From: Turnera subulata
Lineage: Eukaryota; Streptophyta; Magnoliopsida; Malpighiales; Passifloraceae
Direction of reading: 5' to 3'
Length of the DNA: 64,000 bases
NCBI GenBank assembly: GCA_028386065.3
Contig: JAKUCV010002828.1
Coordinates: 130,500-194,499 of the forward strand
Translations under genes and position numbers: made by a program
Part shown: positions 35,681-48,434 of the stretch, piece after piece
Position numbering within the stretch: position 1 is the first letter of the stretch
Layout of the letters: each line of letters begins with the position of its first letter
The notes under the pieces: model-generated
Told to the model about the DNA's origin: nothing
The model's database searches: none
The model's input: the letters and a program-made list of their open reading frames with translations, nothing else

Positions 35681-37264
35681 GTATATGAATATGTTTTACT
35701 GGAAAAAAATAAAATGATATCACTAACATTATATTGAGAAAATGTAATTATAATATGAATTTCCTTTGAGAAATTATTATAAGAGTAAATAATTTTAGAA
35801 AAGGGGTATATATACTATGAAAATGTTTTGGAAATAAATATGGTATTGTATATTCTGGGGAATATTTCACTAAGTATATATAATAATACCTTTTTGAAAA
35901 GTAAAATAATAATATTTGGTAATTACATTTGGCAAGTATAATAATAATGGAGATGATGACGTATAACCGAGAGGGCTTTAGTTTACAATTTATGGCATCA
36001 TAGCATACCAATTATGTGCATTTATGTGAGCATATTGTTTTGTTGTATAGGTTTTGATATCGGGCAGTTTCCCGAAGAGCCGGCTTTGGACCGGTTATTG
36101 TCTTCAGAGTTGAGTAATCGGTTAAGGTGAGGATGGATTTCCTTCGATATGTGCCTATATTACTCGGTTGTTGTGTTTGATGATTGTTGCACTGTTGAGT
36201 GTTGCATTTGCTGTGGTTTGATTCGGGATGTTTATCCAGTGCCTTGATTGATTTTGGGATGTTTATCCCTATGATTTGATTTAGGGATGTTTATCCTCGT
36301 GCATTGAGTTTTTGGATGTTTATCCCTATGTCTTTTTGGTATAAAGAATAATGGATTAAATAATAAATTGTGATAAGGATGTCGATCCTTGGTTTTGGAT
36401 TGGGATGTCTATCTTGGTGTTTTGGTTAGGGATGTTGATCCCTGAGATTTGGTTTTGGATGATGATGATATAATTGTCACGTGGTAAGTAGTGGTACGAC
36501 TCGATGGTTTAAGACTGTTTTGTGGTGGCCATGATCTGGGTTACTTGTGATAAGCATGTCTATGCTTAGGATGTCTATCCCGTTGATATATTTGGGATGT
36601 CTATCCCTGGGTTACTATTTTGGGATGTTGATCCCTGGGCTCTCTTGGTTTAGATCTGGCACCCGAAATATGGTGAGAACCAGGTCTGACCCCTAGCTTA
36701 TCCGTGACGGGGCCCGGAAAGATAAAATTGGAAATTGGATTTTTGTTTAAGTCTTTTGGGTCTTGGACCAGTTTTGGGTCGAGTCTTTTGGATTGGTATA
36801 TTCTGGCTGTTATGCCTGTTTTCGACCTTGAGTATTTTATAGTGTTGCATATTGATTGTTTATCCATGGTTGGTGGGCACTTCGGATTCACCCCTCACCT
36901 GTGGGCTTTCATCCCGTAGGTTGAGTTATTTGTGGTTCAGGTATGATGCATTCCAGATAGGCTGCGGCGTTATCCCTCGGACAGGACTCGGATCCATTAG
37001 TTTGTATCAGGTTTTGCATATGATGATATTGAGATTAAATTGCTTCCGCTGTGCTATATTTTGGGTCCCCGGGCTCGGGTGACGTGTTTTTGATATTGGG
37101 CCGATGGGCAGGATTTATGTGTCGAAGTCCCCGAGATCGGGTGACGTGCATTGATGTTGGGCCGTTGGGCCGTTATTTCTGATATTTACATTGTTTGTGC
37201 CACGTGTCGGCACTGTTGTCCTGTAAATACTGTGAGTCAGGTAATTAGAGGTCGGGTCGTTTCA

Positions 37265-37634
37265 CATTAGTTTTAAACTAATGATGACTTTAAATTCTAT
37301 AATTAGTCTCTCATATTCTAAAAAATAATCAATAAATAAAAATATCTATATAATTTGTAAATGTTAGCTTAAATTTTTCCCTCGTTGCTATTCCCATTTC
37401 TTTCCCTCCCATCCATCCTCCTCCCTTTTTTTTCCCTCTTGTACTACTCCCAAACAAACAGCTAGAGCATACAGATGCCTTGCCCGAGTTGGATTGGGAT
37501 ATGGTAAGGCAAACTTGTAGGTATCAAATTCACAATAAAATAAACTAATATAGTTAGAATTATTTTGTTAAATATTGTTAATTATTTACTATTTTTGTGT
37601 TTGAAAACTATATTTTTTGATTTCTAGCTACCTA
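37265..37634. other. Short unique segment between two solo LTRs
   Basis: About 370 bp of AT-rich non-coding DNA. It holds the second CATTA target copy, a pyrimidine-rich run near 37.40 kb, and at its right end (about 37600-37634) the start of local duplication copy B. Confidence 0.6.
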
Positions 37635-40600
37635 TGAGACGTCCCGACCCGTATTTACCGTACACAGTAAACACGTGCCGGAACTGTGACAACCCAACCC
37701 AACAAACAGTGTAAAAAAAACAATAAACTGGCCAACAGCCCATATCAAAAACTGAAAACTGGCCCTTCGGCCCAACATAGAACTCGTCACCCGAACCCCG
37801 GGGACATCAACAACAACCATCCGGCCCAACTACAACATATACACAGCAGAAAACTCAACAATATGCACAGCGGAAGACTTATGACTCACATGACAACATA
37901 TGCAAGCCCAATGCAACTAATGGATCGGAGTCCTGTCCGAGGGTACGCATCAGCTCGCCTTGTACGTTCCTGCACTACAAGCAACTCATCCTACGGGATG
38001 AAACCCCGCAGGCGAGGGGTGAGTCCGAAACGCTCACCGACGAAAGATAAACAGTGATATATGATCAACCATAATACTTTCGAAATAAACACAACAATCA
38101 CAGCAATAAGCTCAAACAATCACATCACAAGGATACTGCCATAACAACTAACACATACTACACGACAGAGGAATCCTACTCAAACAACACATAGAGGAAT
38201 CCTACTAAATCATATCAAAGCCAAGACCAAATGAATACTTATTAATTTTTATTACCAATTTTATCTTCCGGGCCCCGTCACTGGACAAGCTAGGGTCGTA
38301 CCTGGTTATTAACTAATTCTGGATGCCAGGCCCCACCACAATCTGGGATCAACATCCCCATATCTCAAATCCGGGATCAACATCCCAATATCTCAAATCC
38401 GGGATCAACATCCCAATATCACAAATCCGGGATCAACATCCCAATATCTCAAATCCGGGGTCAACACCCCAACCAACCAACCCTCTGGCCATGACACCAT
38501 AGAACTAGTCTCTAACCATCTAGTCGTACCACTACTTTCCAAGTGACAAATAAATCATCATCTCAAATTCCAGTCCAAATCCATTACTCTTTCATCAATT
38601 ATCCAATTTCTATTATCTCAGAATAATTCCACAGACTCAATCTCTTATCTCAAACTCATGACACAAATTATTCAAAATTAACAGCTCAGCATTATTTCCA
38701 ACATGTCATACACAAATCTATCACAAACAAACAACAGCATCAATAATTCCACAGCAATCAGGTAACAGTCAATAATTATTCCAGCAGATCAATCTAGCAA
38801 CAAAAATACACAAACAACAAAGAAACACACACAGCATTACGGGCACATATCAGGGTTTATCCATCCTCACCTGATGTGTCTCTGAAACTGCTATCCGGTC
38901 AAATCCCGATACCCTATATGTACATATAGGAACACAATAATCACTTATAATGCGCAAACAAAGATAATTATGCATAATGCCGGTTTAGAAATCGTTATAC
39001 GACTTGTCTTATATCCAATTTTTATTGTTTCCATAAATTTCTTTCATATGGTGTTAACCTCTTTATTCAATATACTATCTATACTTAATTTCAAATTGAA
39101 ACCGAAACAGAGTTTCCTGTCGATATTCTAATTATACTTAATGTTAAATTAAAACCGAATCCGAACGTTCAAGCCGATATCCCAGCCCATTAGTCGCTCG
39201 TGTCGAATACATATTTACGATTAGTACTATAGCTCATTAAATAATACAAAAGTTATCTATTATTTAATGGAATGAAATTCATACGTAATAATATAACAGA
39301 TTAATATAAAATCTCTAGTGTTAAATAATGTATCCAGTAGTAGGTATATAGTATTCCGTCAAGCCAATAATACAAACCTTAATATTCTAAAAGTATAGTA
39401 AAACATACTTTGGTCATAGAATAAATTCCATTCGGTTATGTATTTATAATTAACTTATAATTTCATAATTAATTCCAAGATGGTGTTTCTTTTTTTTAAT
39501 CTATAGATTAATTCATTTACCATTGTTTTTAATTTACAAATTAATTCATTAACCAATTGTAATATCACACGTCCATCGGGTCCGTTATTAGATTGTCAAA
39601 AGCATATGTGTCTCGGGAACATGGGCCTCCGCACGTTCGGCCCGTNNNNNNNNNNNNNNNNNNNNNNNNNNNNNNNNNNNNNNNNNNNNNNNNNNNNNNN
39701 NNNNNNNNNNNNNNNNNNNNNNNNNNNNNNNNNNNNNNNNNNNNNNNNNNNNNNNNNNNNNNNNNNNNNNNNNNNNNNNNNNNNNNNNNNNNNNNNNNNN
39801 NNNNNNNNNNNNNNNNNNNNNNNNNNNNNNNNNNNNNNNNNNNNNNNNNNNNNNNNNNNNNNNNNNNNNNNNNNNNNNNNNNNNNNNNNNNNNNNNNNNN
39901 NNNNNNNNNNNNNNNNNNNNNNNNNNNNNNNNNNNNNNNNNNNNNNNNNNNNNNNNNNNNNNNNNNNNNNNNNNNNNNNNNNNNNNNNNNNNNNNNNNNN
40001 NNNNNNNNNNNNNNNNNNNNNNNNNNNNNNNNNNNNNNNNNNNNNNNNNNNNNNNNNNNNNNCTTAATATTCTAAAAGTATAGTAAAACATACTTTGGTC
40101 ATAGAATAAATTCCATTCGGTTATGTATTTATAATTAACTTATAATTTCATAATTAATTCCAAGATGGTGTTTCTTTTTTTTAATCTATAGATTAATTCA
40201 TTTACCATTGTTTTTAATTTACAAATTAATTCATTAACCAATTGTAATATCACACGTCCATCGGGTCCGTTATTAGATTGTCAAAAGCATATGTGTCTCG
40301 GGAACATGGGCCTCCGCACGTTCGGCCCGTTTCCAAGTCCGTTGTGCAAACCGAGCCCAAACCCGTGCCAAGGTGTAATATGAGTCCAAGGAATTAGCCA
40401 AAGGTCCGTCTCCGGGCTCGCTGGGAAAATCCCGAGGCTTCGCCAGAATAAGCCCGAGACTGCCGGAACCTCGCCGGATTCTGGCCAAACACTGTTCACG
40501 ACAACCACAACAACCTAAAGTCTCCTGCTACTGTTCACTGCCCAGCAAAACATCAAAACCATCCCACCAGAACAACAGTCCAGCTATCATCAAACATACC

Positions 40601-41982
40601 ATCCCCACAGCAGCCCTCCAATGGCCGGAACTTCACCGGACGACACCATCTATGAAGCTCAGAATCACTACCCACGCCATAGCAGCATCATCAAATCCAT
40701 AACCGCACACAACCACGGCAGCATCCCCAACCCGTTTCAATAGATTCCGACCAGAAACACAAGACCCAAACCCGATTAATTTAGTCCACATAACACGGGT
40801 TTAAAGAAAGGAAAGAGAAAAAGGAATGGATCGTTAGCAAGACTTACCCACATCTCACTGCCGTCGGCGGCGACCGGTAGAGGAGAGGGAGAGGAGAGGA
40901 GAGAGGTGCAGTGGCGGCTTGGGCAGTAGATCGGAGGCGAGGCAACGGTGAAGGGTGGCTTCAGCGAGGAGGAAGGAAGAGAGGGGTCGACGGCTGCAAG
41001 AGACGCCCCTGGTAGCGTTCGCTCTGGGCGACAGCAGAGGGAGAAGAGACGGCAGCGCTCGACTGGCCGGCAGCGAGTGTGCGAGCAAGGCAGGGGAAAA
41101 GAAGCGGCAGGGCCTTCCCTCGGCAGTGTTGGATTCGCAGAGAGGGAGACAGAGGCGGCTGTGTCGATTTTGTGGTGACAGGGGAGAGGTAGCCTCGGCG
41201 ACGTGCGGCTGAGCAAGGGCGGCAGGAGGAGGAAGGAGGAGAGCAAGGTGAGAAGGAAGGAAAAGGAGAGGTGATGGGCAGAGGAGAAGATGGGTTTGGC
41301 AGGGGAGAGGAAAGCAGAAGAGAAAGAGGAAGAAGCAGGGAATGGTGAGGCGAGAGAAAACCGGTGAAGGGTAGAGAAAATAAAGAGGAGAAAAGAAGGT
41401 GAAGACAAAGGAAGGGAACAACAAGTCACGGGGAAAACAAGAAAAGGAGCAGGGGGTCCGGCGGCTGAGGAAGAAAAGAAATGGAGAAGAAAAGAAAGGA
41501 GAAAAGAAAGGAAGGGAAGGAAAAGAATGAAAAGAAAGAAGAGAGGTGGGGCCCGCGCGGCTGAAGGAAAACCCGGGAAAGAGGAGTAGAAATGTAACCG
41601 GGAAAGAGGAAGAGAAAGGAAAGAGGAGAAGGAAGAGTGGCTTCGGGCAAGCCTCATTTGGCCGGTCCGGATTCTCGCGTCGGGATCTCGTAAACGCAGG
41701 GATACTCCCGTCTTTCCGACAAATTCCGTCCCGAGTCCAAAAATACAACTTGGGCTCGGAAAATCCGATTAATTCCCCTGAACGTCGTCCAAGTCTCGGA
41801 TCTGGAAACCGAGGCTCGGTTAGTTAGGAAGATACTCCCGAGCGCGGGAAAATTCTCGGTTTCGAAAAAACGTCCCCCGATTTACCTTGAATTAATTACC
41901 CAAGATTAATTGATTCGGTAAATCACTGTATAACGACTTTAACAGTCCCGGCAAAAATTCAAATTTTACCCGGGCTGTTACA
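37635..41982 (-). mobile_element. Divergent family L-like solo LTR, reversed, with an assembly gap
   Basis: The plus strand reads TGAGACGTCCCGACCCG ... CCCGGGCTGTTACA, with a perfect ACCTA target duplication (37630-37634 and 41983-41987). The ends and U5 side match family L, including a GGGATCAACATCCC hairpin minisatellite at about 38340-38465. The leader differs: in sense (minus) direction the stretch at plus 40870-41640 is pyrimidine-rich, where other copies are purine-rich. A strong donor-like TGTGG/GTAAGT (minus) lies near 40850. Long Ser/Phe/Pro-rich frames on the minus strand (for example 40776-41657) follow from this composition and I do not call them genes. Confidence 0.82.
39646..40062. 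other. Assembly gap (417 N) flanked by a 268-bp exact duplicate
   Basis: Bases 39378-39645 and 40063-40330 are identical by eye over 268 bp (CTTAATATTCTAAAAGTATA ... ACGTTCGGCCCGT). The two contig ends probably overlap and were not merged, so the gap is likely artificial. Frames crossing it are meaningless. Confidence 0.85.
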
Positions 41983-42500
41983 ACCTAAATCAGGAAAAAA
42001 AAAAGCCCGTAAAATAATAAAAAAGTAGTGATAGCAATTAGAGAACTGCTAGCTATGACATCTGGTCTTATAAATAAATAGATGGTCCCTTTTCCTACGC
42101 AGAATCAAACCTTAAAATTAATTTAATACTGGCAATCAAGCAAGTCACGCTTCAACATCCCCAAAACCTGGGCGTTATATACATATCAAGTGAAACTTGT
42201 GATACCACAAAAAATATATGGTGACACCCGCAACATTTGACCTGCTTTAAAAATTACTACAGTCTAATCCAGAAGAAAAAACATTACTAGAATTGCGACT
42301 TGCGAAATCTGGCAAAACCAATTATTTATGTTGTTAACCTGACTATCTTGGTACTTTTTTTTTTCCTGATAAAACAATAGAGTTCTTTCTTGGTAAAATA
42401 ATTATTTAATAGTCTGCTGCCGTTGGAGGTATTGGTTTACTAGACCGTCAATATTTAAACTTAAACTTAGTTTTTTTGGAAGTTGGGGCTAAGGCCCTCA
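41983..42500. repeat. Local duplication, copy B
   Basis: Continues the homology to 20.39-21.05 kb after the solo LTR. Landmarks are TCTTATAAATAAATAGATGG, AATCAAGCAAGTCACGCTT, CTTGCGAAATCTGGCAAAAC, ATTTATGTTGTTAACCTG and CAATATTTAAACTTAAAC. The solo LTR interrupts this copy only, so it arrived after the duplication. Confidence 0.75.
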
Positions 42501-45000
42501 CTAAATTAACCTTGGTCTGTTAACAATATTTCAAGACTACCCCAAGACAATAAAGCCCTCACTAAATCAAGAGTTTCCGGTTCACGCCTCTCATTCCTCC
42601 CCCTCTTCCCAATCGCTATATATGTGTCTATATTAGTGGCTTTAATATTCCTCTTGTTCAAAGCCTAACCAGGAAAGCAAGGCCAGAATTCAACAACTTG
42701 ACCAAACAAGAGAAGAGATGTTGTTTAATATTTATTAGTCGAACGACGTTCGGTCAAGGCCTTATTCTGGCAAAAATAATAATCTTTCTAGTTAACTAGT
42801 TGGCCAGGGGTTAGTAAATTTTAATTATCAGTTATCCAATATTGACAAATTAGTCAAAAAACGATAAAGGTCAAGGGCCGATGAAGGGAAATAATATTTT
42901 TAGTGATTTTTTTTTTTTATATTGTGAGCACCATATATTTATCCTCTCTTGGGTCGCATGCCACATCATCATGTGTCGGAGTATATGATTGGCTTGACTT
43001 AAGTTGTTGCGGTATTATATGGTTGTCAGAAAAATTAAGGGTATACAATTCATGAAATGAGAAACTTCGAATACCGAATATATATCAAAAACCCATAAAA
43101 AATTTGTTGATCGGAACTACATAGTATTTGGGTTCTTTAGTAATAATCCTGATATAGTTGGTTCGCATAATCTTTAATAGATTTCTCTAAAAATCCTACA
43201 AATGTTTTGGATTATGCCATCTCAAAGTTTGAAGTTATCTATATGTTTTGGATTTGGGCTTATTTCTATCCCTGTATTCGCTATGTTTGGCTATTTTATT
43301 TCTATCCCTTTATTCGCTTATGTGGGACTAACATGTCTGGTCGAACAAACAAATCAAATCTACCCAACTTGATATGCGGGTTCAACATAAATTGACATGA
43401 CACTGAAAAATTTGTCCTATCAACTTACATTTATGAAAAAAAACAATACATTTCTGAAAACTACAATGTGATAACAGTTTCATATGTTAAAATCTATCTC
43501 CATCACATTTATCATGTATCCACACATAACCCTAGCCTAGCGCTGAACTAAAACTAATAAGGCTTCATTGCCCTATAAATTTGTCTACAGTAGAGAACAT
43601 AATTTGTGGGAAGGGCATTGCTATCATACCCGAGGAAAGATCGCGGGTAATGTTACCCGAGATGATCTGGACAAATAAAATTACTGCACTTGGATTTGTG
43701 GGCCCGTTAAGAATAAAATATACTTTATATTAATGATGTTAAATTACAAAATAGCACCTGTCTTTTTATATTTTGCTTTCTTTGGCCCCATTCATTAATA
43801 GCCCATGGATAGGTCTTGTTTCACGTGCACTAGCCTCATCAGCCCCATTATTTAGCACAATGATCAAAGCTTACTAATTTTTTTCAAAAATTAGCCCCAT
43901 TATTTAGCACAATGATCAAAACTTACTAATTTTTCAAAAATTAAAATCAAACATCTTTACCCTAATTTATCTTGGTTGCGCAAGTTGAATATATGGTTTG
44001 ACATGTTATAACATTATACTTTTATGCTTCTAGCGTGATAGAGCAATTGAGATGTTTCCTAACAACATTTTACTGTATTTATTTTAAAAACAAACATTTT
44101 ATTATAACTTATGTCGTATCATATTTTTGTAATCATAAAAAAAAATTCTACTAGCTTTTTTATTCATTAAAAATTATTAGTCTTCTTATAATCATAAAAA
44201 TTTTATGAATCTTTCTACCACATTGATACATATCACCTTCAGTTACGATATAAAAAACTCTTATAATTAGCCAAAAAGATTTACAATAAATTTAAATTTT
44301 GAGCTACAATATAGTCAAATAAAATTTTAAATTTTTTTAATGAAATAATTTTCATAAATATTATATAAGGAATTTTAAAGTGGTGTACAATAACATAACC
44401 ATATACTTGGTTTTTTTTATACAAGCTTAAGCTATCTTAATCCCATAACCCACCCACACTCCAATATGAACCAGGTGACCTTGGTGAAACAAAAGACTTC
44501 ATGTGAGGACACTACATTGGAGCTCGCCTTATTATTTGGTTTTGAAGTATTTAATTGGACATTTAATAAAAACTAGGCACACACCAGTAATAATGAAATT
44601 AATTGATAATTCTAATATAGTCTGTATTATTCCAATGCATGCGCCAGGTCTCCAACTGAAACTTTGTGTTTATATCAAATTAGGAAACTAAATTAGGGAC
44701 GATGTGTGGCCAGCAATCATCATATTTCCAAGTGCATAAGTAAAATAATATTCTGACATGAATAATGTTGCCAAATAAAAAAAGCTTTTATGAACCATTA
44801 ATTCCTCCCTTGTTTTTAGTTCTAAAATTACTAATTTTTGACATAAATGGCGTAAATAATACTATGTGTTAATTAAGTAAAATTATTAAATAAGATTTTA
44901 TTCTCAAAAAAATTTGGCACATATAAATTTCTTAAAAGATTAATTTTTTTAGGAAAAAAAAGATTATTTGGGAACTCCGAATTTGAATTCCGAGGTGTGG
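42501..45000. other. Intergenic AT-rich DNA
   Basis: I see no gene. The only structure noted is a two-copy tandem repeat of about 51 bp at 43841-43942 (AGCCCCATTATTTAGCACAA). Short frames are scattered and unsupported. Confidence 0.6.
43841..43942. repeat. Two-copy 51-bp tandem repeat
   Basis: Units starting at 43841 and 43893 both read AGCCCCATTATTTAGCACAA and end TTCAAAAATT. They differ by one substitution and a two-base length change. Confidence 0.85.
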
Positions 45001-45008
45001 GTGCATTA

Positions 45009-45994
45009 ATAGGGATGGCAACGGGTCAGGGTCCCCACCCCCACCCCCGTTTCCGAATTCTTCCCTCGTTCCCCATTCGGGATAAAAATTTCCCCCATCC
45101 TCGTTCCCCACGAGGACCTCGTTTTCCCAATTTCTAATATAACAAATAATTAAACATTTATTTATTAGAATAAATTAAAGTCAATAAATAAAAAAAATTA
45201 ATTTTTTTGGCTTATAAAATAAAGACATTAATAACATAGTAGTATCTTTAATGTTAATTGCATATTAGAATGTGAATATTACAATATTGCAACAATAAAG
45301 GTTGCCTTATGCTACTGTACCAATGTTAACAATTATATCCATTGTTATCAAACCCGGACAGGCTCGGCCGGTTGAACCGAAGTAACCGTGACCTGGATAT
45401 AAATCCGAACTTTTTACCCTTCCGGGTTGTATCCTCTAAAAAACCGTCCGGGTCATGACGGATTTCCCGATTTTATTGACTCGTTTCCGGTTTTTTCTGG
45501 GTCAAAAGTCAAAGATTTCAAAAAAATATTTTGGTCAGACCATGATCAGCCTTTGGTTGGACTTTTATTAAAAATCTTATATATTTTTACTATTATTTCC
45601 AATACCAGTCAGACCCAGTTGGACCCCGGTTCGAACTCTAAAATCGTGACCTGGCCACTGAAACGGGTCAATGGCCGGGCCGAGTTTAATAACTTTGATT
45701 ATATCTCAAGAATAATTTTTAATATGCAATGAGACAAAATGATTTAAAAATATATTTCAGCATTTTAGATATATATTAATCAATATATTCCTCAAGGATA
45801 ACTTTGTATTTTTGCATATATCGAGTCCCCATGGGTCAGGGGAACATTCCTTGTCCCTGTTATCAAATTTTCCACGGGGCCAAAATGTCCCCCACCCCTG
45901 TCCCTGCGGGGGCGAAATTGCCTCTATCCCCGTTCCCCATATGGGGATTCCCTGCGGGGTCCTGCTAATTTGCCTCTATTACCATTGGTAGGTG
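45009..45994. mobile_element. Old non-autonomous DNA element (GGGATGGCAACGGG type)
   Basis: The left end, TAGGGATGGCAACGGGTCAG, followed by C-rich CCCCACCCCC sequence, resembles a common plant family with G/C-rich ends. The right end is its degraded mirror (CCCCGTTCCCCATATGGGG, then TTGCCTCTATTA). No clean target duplication remains. The middle is AT-rich and holds the hAT-type MITE below. Confidence 0.45.
45340..45697. mobile_element. hAT-type MITE, 358 bp
   Basis: The inverted ends are CATTGTTATCAAACCCGG (left) and, reversed, CAAAGTTATTAAACTCGG (right). They are flanked by an exact 8-bp duplication, ATTATATC, at 45332-45339 and 45698-45705. An 8-bp duplication is the hAT signature. The 101-residue frame across it (45427-45732) runs into flanking DNA and is not a gene. 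Confidence 0.8.
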
Positions 45995-48434
45995 CATACT
46001 TTGGAGTTTGGAATGGAGTTCATATTGTGGGTAGGAGGTGCAATTTTGGTAAGTTTTTAAAGTCTTATGATAAATAAGATTTATATGTATATTAAAAGAA
46101 AAAGAAAAATTTCGAACTACATATAAAACTTATACTATAATCTAATCTCTTAAAACTTTAGACTAATAAAAAATTATACAAAATTCTAAAAAAAACCAAA
46201 CTTACTTTTATTAATGAAGTTTATCATTTTTAAGAATCAATAGTTTCAAACATTTTTTGTTTGATTTAATATAGATATTAAGTTTAATTTTTGTAAATAG
46301 TGATTTTATAGTTTTTTTTATACTAATCAAAGATTTTATTCATGGAGAAACAAGGAATACAAAAAGAATGTCATTGAGGCAATGGCACAATACAATCTGC
46401 TGGAGCCTCAACGGTAAAAGAAAACAAGGAAAATTACACTGGTAGTGATGCAACAAAGACTAATGCAACAAGGACTGATTTTTATAGTTTAAGAAATAAC
46501 TTGAGTGTTATAAAATAAAATGATAAATAATTCTACTTGATTATGACTTACCTGGTTATTACATAAACCTTTTAATCTTACCAAAAGAATTAGAATATAT
46601 CATGATAAATTTCTAATTTTTAATATAAATATTATTGACATAGTATTAAGTACTTTTATGCAATATTACATAAAAAAATTAATATTTAATGAATTTGAGA
46701 AAATATTATTAAAATAAGTATTTTATAAAGAAATGATATTATGTGTCAGTAAAATATATTTTGGTAAAATGGTTGAATTGGATACTATTTTTTCATATTT
46801 ATGTTTGAAATTTTTATTATTTAATGGTTGGAAACAATAATATTTTATAATTTTGTAATATTTATTTTTCTTGTTTCAAAAATTTTGATGTACCAAAAGA
46901 ATATTTTTGGATTTCACCAGAGCTTATCACTCGCAAAATGTATCGGAGCGCATTCACAAAAGATTTGGCACTCACATGTTACCATTGGAGTGCAATTTTG
47001 GAAAGTTTGTGGGTAATTCTATAAATAAAAGAGTTTTAAAAAATGTGCAAGTAGCAGACAAAAAATTAAAGACAGACTTTTTATTGGTCCAACTAGGCAT
47101 GGGTAAGTTTACCCAGTATTTTGCCCAGGGTAGGATAGAATTACTCTTTGTGGAACCTGTGTGCTCTACTTGCTCAATCATTCCGGGGGATTAAATTTGT
47201 TTAAAAAACTCAGTGCCGGCCCAACTAAATTGCGTCATGTGGGGTTTGCGGGCACGGAATTGTTCACCATCATTTCAATATAAACAAACCCATAATGCAA
47301 GTGTTATAATAACATTTGTTCACGTTATTATGGGTAAAAATAACATAAGATTATAAAAATATAGATATTAAAATTATATTTAGTAGTTTTACTGTTTTAG
47401 AATAACATTGATGGTGTTAGCGGTGATTGCTGCAAATATTTTAAAATAAATGTTATGCATTTAGTACTGGTCGAACAGCATAGATGATGTTAGTGGTGAT
47501 TGCTGACAAATGACAAATAATGTAAAATAATTTATAGTGTGGGAGATTGTGATGGTGGAAGAAAGGTAAACCTACGAGGAGATGATAGGGCTTATATTGT
47601 GATTAAAAAAGACAAGAAATTATTCTTAGCAGTCATTTAAAGAAAAATATTAAAGTATTTGTGATTTTAGTTATAATAATGATAATAAAATTATAAAACA
47701 AATATTTGACATGAAATAATTATAATTTAGTATATAATTAAGTATTTCTAGCGTTACAAAATTTATACAAGGATTAAGTTATAAATTATAAAAAATTTAT
47801 AAATAAATAATTATTACATTATTATTTCAAAAGATTATTATCAATTTTTAATTTTTTTTTTAACGTCATCTTAAATAGGGCGTTTTGGTGGTACAAACTC
47901 CTCCATCCTCAGTTTCCTTTCAGCCTTGGGGTTGTCTTATCTTCGTCCGAGTCGTTCAGGAATTGGGGCACTGGGATGCCATGCGTGATTCAATATACTG
48001 GATAGGGGTGTTCTGGGTTTACTGATGTAATCTTTAGTTTTCCAGTTCATTCCATGCGTGTTGTTTCATTCTCACTAACTACACTTGTACAGATGTTTAA
48101 CCAGCAATAAATACGATTAGCATAAAAAAAAAAGCAAATTAGAATATTATAACGTTAAAAATTTGTAACACTAAAATTTAATCAAAATTGACAAAAAAAT
48201 ATAAGTAACATAGACAATTTTAATGGACTAATAAAAGTGGTCAAGCACATTTTAAGGGATTTATATGAAACTTTTCGGAAGTGGGCTATGGCCACCTTGT
48301 TTTGACTATTAAACAACCTCAAGCTTAAGGTATAGCGTCCGTGGAGGTTATTTTGGGAGAGTACGTTATTTGGAGTGTGACAAATTGGTAGTGAAACCGT
48401 TCTCACTCCACTTTCATGTGGGCTTGGGCCATAT
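45995..48434. other. Intergenic AT-rich DNA upstream of the chromovirus
   Basis: No supported gene. A poly(A)-like run after AATAAATACGATTAGCAT at about 48103-48135 could be the tail of a retroposed fragment beginning near 47885, but I recognise no protein in it. Confidence 0.5.

Larger units (their letters stand above)
21651..37264 (+). mobile_element. Outer family L solo LTR, split by a nested element
   Basis: The LTR head is 21651-22409 and the tail about 34892-37264. The two parts join into one LTR of about 3.1 kb (TGTAACAGCCCGGG ... GGGTCGTTTCA). The outer target duplication is perfect: CATTA at 21646-21650 and 37265-37269. With no internal region left, it is a solo LTR formed by LTR-LTR recombination. 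It was later invaded by the complete element at 22410-34886. Confidence 0.88.

Noticed and set aside
39588..40091. Long frames crossing the N gap
   Set aside because: They consist almost wholly of unknown bases.
40776..41748. Two overlapping minus-strand frames of nearly 300 codons rich in Ser, Phe, Pro and Leu
   Set aside because: They come from a composition-biased stretch inside a solo LTR, overlap in different frames and show no known domain.
46907..47194. A 95-residue plus-strand frame in the intergenic region
   Set aside because: No recognisable motif, AT-rich surroundings, and no sign of splice sites or conservation.
47885..48135. Possible retroposed mRNA or LINE tail ending in poly(A)
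   Set aside because: No protein similarity and no target duplication found; only the AATAAA-like signal and A run support it.
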